Positions 61,986 through 64,000 of a DNA stretch of 64,000 nucleotides are shown here, one piece after another. The stretch spans positions 620,001 to 684,000 of the forward strand of contig CAWGAE010000015.1 of the NCBI GenBank assembly GCA_963820395.1. Reading direction: 5' to 3'. This DNA is from DATFVJ01 sp963820395. Its GTDB lineage: Bacteria; Actinomycetota; Actinomycetes; Streptosporangiales; Streptosporangiaceae. The notes beneath the pieces are model-generated. The model saw only the letters and a program-made list of their open reading frames with translations, was not told the DNA's origin and searched no databases. Each line of letters opens with the position of its first letter. Position 1 is the stretch's first letter. Position numbers and translations under genes: made by a program.

Positions 61986-62104
61986 CACGGACCCGCAGGT
62001 CAGACAGCACACGAAGAGTTAGCGAGCGTACGCGACACCCTGATGAGGGCTACCGGGTCATTCCGGGCGGGACATCAGCCTCGTCCGGCACCGGGAGGTG
62101 GTGG

Positions 62105-62728
62105 CGGTGACCGGGCAAGAAGGACGACACCTTCGATGCGGGCGCGCTGGCGGACATGGTGCGTACCCGCCGTCATCAGCTGCGGAGGTGGCGGCTGACA
62201 GGGCGACGAGGCGGTGGCGGTGAAGGTGGCCGCCCGGGCCCATCAGCAGCTGTGTGGGAACGGACCCGGCACGCGCTGCGGATGCGCTCGGCGCTGCGGG
62301 AGTACTTCCCGGCCGCGCTGGCGCTCAAGCGTGCCCGCCGGCGGGACGTGGCCGCCAGGGCGCGGCAGATCAGGCCGCGCCGCCCGAGCAGCACCTGGGC
62401 CAGCCCGAGATCGTCACGGGAGCATACGCGGCGAGCGTGACCGCGTCCGCCGCCGTGATCACCGTGCTGAACGAGCAGATCAAGAAGATGGAAGCCACGG
62501 TGGAGTCGCTTTTTCGCCGCCACCCTGATGCCGGGACCTACCTCAGCCAGCCCGGGCGCGCGGGCCTACTACGACGATCTGAGGTCACGCGAGACCGGCC
62601 ACACCGACGCGCTGCGCCGCGTCACCAACCGCCTGGCCGGCATCCTGCACGGCTGCGTCAAGACCGGCACCGCCTACGACGAGCACACCGCCTGGGGGCA
62701 TCGCAGCCGGCCAGCCACTGCCGCATAG
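62105..62728 (+). pseudogene. IS110-family transposase with two internal deletions
   Basis: Pieces in order read ADMVRTRRHQLRRW, WERTRHALRMRSALREYFPAAL, LKRARRRDVAARARQI, GASVTASAAVITVLNEQIKKMEATVESLFRRHPDAGTYLSQPG, and SPGARAYYDDLRSRETGHTDALRRVTNRLAGILHGCVKTGTAYDEHTAW. This is the order of an IS110 transposase. The stretch between FPAAL and LKRARRR and the whole segment between YLSQPG and SPGARAYY are missing. The second join lies in CCCGGG-like bases. Confidence 0.85.
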
Positions 62729-63374
62729 ACCGCCGCCTCGCAACCCCGGCCGTCCGCCCGCCGCGCTCCCGGAAGCGACCACCGGGCGGGCCTCGCGGTA
62801 CCCGGGGGTGGAGGCGACGCGGAAGCGGGCTACGGCGTCGCTGGGTTATGAGGCGACCGACCCTCGTCTCGCCGTCTCGAACGATCTCACTTGGCGTTGC
62901 CGACCTTGGCCTACGCGGAGCCGAGCATCTCCTCGGGTCGGCCGAGTCTCCCCCGTCCCACCCTGTCCCGCAGCGTCCCGTTTACAAATCCGTTTAAGGA
63001 TGTGGGTCCTGACCTGGGCTTCTACACTCCCCCATCCTCCTCGTAGCTGCGGCGGGTGGGTCTAGTAGAGTGGCCGGCGCGACTTCACTCAGAGGCGGTC
63101 TTGACACTTGACCTCGGCCTTGTCTCGCGGAAATCAGGTCACGGGGTCCGCCGTGAGGTCATATAGCTGCTGACCTGCCCAGACTCCCCTGACGGCAATT
63201 GGCACTGCTGACCCTGTCCGTCATGCGTCCGTGTCTGACCGGGTCCGGGTGGCTTGGAACATGGACAGGTACGGGCGCCGTCCAGGGGCTCGGTCACTGC
63301 TTGCCGGGGCAGCTACCGTAGTCAGTCGTGCGCTAACTTTGCCTCCCAGCCAGAACCGACTATTATTTTGGTCT
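62729..63374. other. Interval before the toxin-antitoxin pair
   Basis: No supported gene was found. The right end carries the candidate promoter of the toxin-antitoxin operon (TTTGCC at 63338-63343, 17-bp spacer, TATTAT at 63361-63366). Confidence 0.45.
63338..63366 (+). promoter_or_regulatory. Candidate promoter of the toxin-antitoxin operon
   Basis: TATTAT at 63361-63366 matches the -10 consensus at five of six positions, with a weak -35-like TTTGCC exactly 17 bp upstream. The ATG follows eight bases after the -10, so the transcript would be leaderless or nearly so. No ribosome site is seen. Confidence 0.45.
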
Positions 63375-63662
63375 ATGACAGTGCTGCCCTTGTCTGAGGT
63401 GAAGGCCCGGCTCTCGGAGATTGCCGACGAAGTCGGCCGCACCCACGAGCGAGTCCACATCACCAAGAACGGCAAAGACTACGTCGTCCTGCTCGCAGCT
63501 GAAGATCTTGAATCCATCGAGGCGACGCTCGAGCTGCTGTCCGACCCAGCGGCGCAAGAGCGCATCGCCCAATCCCGTGACGAGATCGCTCGCGGAGAGG
63601 GCCTGTCCATCGCCGAAGTGGCGCGGTCCCTGGAAGAACGTTTTGGGAAACGTCGGCCGTGA
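63375..63662 (+). CDS. Phd/YefM-type antitoxin
   Basis: From the ATG at 63375 the protein has 95 residues: TVLPLSEVKARLSEIADEVGRTHERVHITKNGKDYVVLLAAEDLESIEATLELLSDP, the classical Phd/YefM DNA-binding fold. An acidic C-terminal tail that would wrap the toxin follows. The toxin gene overlaps by four bases (GTGA). Such antitoxins bind their own promoter; the -10 lies eight bases before the start. Confidence 0.9.
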   Translation: MTVLPLSEVKARLSEIADEVGRTHERVHITKNGKDYVVLLAAEDLESIEATLELLSDPAAQERIAQSRDEIARGEGLSIAEVARSLEERFGKRRP

Positions 63663-63925
63663 CCTACCAGGTCACCATCGCTCCGACCGCAGCTCGCCAG
63701 CTTCGCGACCGGCTACCTGAAGCCGTGGCGTGGGCCTGTTTCGAGTTCATGCGCGGCCCCCTCAGCGAAGAGCCGCGCAGAGTGGGCACCCCCCTGCGCA
63801 AGCCGTTCGAGGGACAATGGCGAGCCCGGCGCGGCGAGTACCGCATCCGCTATGCGATCGACGATGATGCCAACAGCATCCACATCCTCGACATAGATCA
63901 CCGACGTGACGCCTACCGCTCCTGA
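63659..63925 (+). CDS. RelE/ParE-type toxin
   Basis: The 88-residue protein starts at a GTG overlapping the antitoxin stop. The sequence TYQVTIAPTAARQLRDRLPEAVAWACFEFMRGPLSEEPRRVGTPL, then GQWRARRGEYRIRYAIDDDANSIHILDIDHRRDAYR, matches RelE-type toxins, including the final basic residues needed for mRNA cleavage in RelE. It is complete. Together with the antitoxin it forms a type II addiction pair at the edge of the accessory region. Confidence 0.9.
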   Translation: MTYQVTIAPTAARQLRDRLPEAVAWACFEFMRGPLSEEPRRVGTPLRKPFEGQWRARRGEYRIRYAIDDDANSIHILDIDHRRDAYRS

Positions 63926-64000
63926 CCTGATCGGCTTGCGTAAGCGAACGTGTACCGGTCAAAGACTCGATCGGGTGGCTGACCCGCGCTGACGCCGGCA

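Noticed and set aside
1..64000. CRISPR arrays or rRNA genes
   Set aside because: No regularly spaced repeat-spacer pattern and no rRNA-like conserved stretches were seen on reading the window.

Overview
The window is GC-rich DNA with the codon pattern of a filamentous or soil actinomycete. Family content agrees: an F420-type luciferase-like oxidoreductase, a mycothiol-dependent-isomerase-fold protein, an Acg-type nitroreductase, a two-FHA ABC exporter like Rv1747, a PknD-like Ser/Thr kinase with a beta-propeller, and GH57/GH15/GH65 storage-sugar enzymes. I cannot place it below class or order from sequence alone. No rRNA, tRNA or CRISPR array was seen.

Layout. 0-4 kb: GT-C membrane glycosyltransferase, low-molecular-weight tyrosine phosphatase and Ppx/GppA phosphatase, all on the minus strand. 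4.4-6.7 kb: a small protein overlapping a membrane FtsK-like translocase. 6.8-9.7 kb: Acg-type nitroreductase, then an overlapping MoaD/ThiS-like plus BNR-propeller pair. 11.7-17.8 kb: an alpha-glucan block with glycogen synthase (broken by one extra base), two GH57 proteins and a convergent GH15 enzyme; a GH65 phosphorylase lies apart at 26.5-28.9 kb. 18-23.3 kb: LLM oxidoreductase, HdeD-SHOCT membrane protein, truncated methyltransferase plus phosphotransferase, DinB-fold protein, and a cupin/TetR divergent pair with a clear double operator. 23.4-36.2 kb is accessory: two small membrane proteins, an AT-richer orphan, pieces of phosphoketolase, DHFR-like, LuxR-like and F420/NADP-reductase-like genes, and an apparently complete IS256-family element. 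36.2-43.8 kb: UspA, a GntR regulator and pstSCAB with phoU, separated by IS4 debris. 44-47 kb: three overlapping genes (Zn-finger recombinase-like protein, XRE regulator, tyrosine recombinase) that look like one mobile unit. 48-64 kb: kinase-propeller, a 160-bp MITE-like insertion, a saccharopine dehydrogenase-like/TetR pair, a UbiB-kinase/aminomutase fusion, FHA-FHA-ABC exporter, alpha/beta hydrolase, more IS debris and a RelE/Phd-type toxin-antitoxin pair.

Two themes run through the window. The first is decay of mobile DNA: relics of IS4, IS110, IS481 and ISAzo13 transposases, a MITE with an 11-bp target duplication, and several host pseudogenes. The second is many perfect or near-perfect short tandem duplications of 9-20 bp, one of which visibly breaks a reading frame.

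The strongest candidate for something undescribed is the single 965-residue protein at 53.5-56.4 kb. It fuses a complete-looking ABC1/UbiB atypical kinase domain to a complete-looking glutamate-1-semialdehyde-aminomutase-like PLP domain, in DNA of visibly lower GC. A 34-bp near-identical copy of its kinase core lies about 6 kb away in inverted orientation. The recombinase / XRE / Zn-finger recombinase trio is the second candidate.
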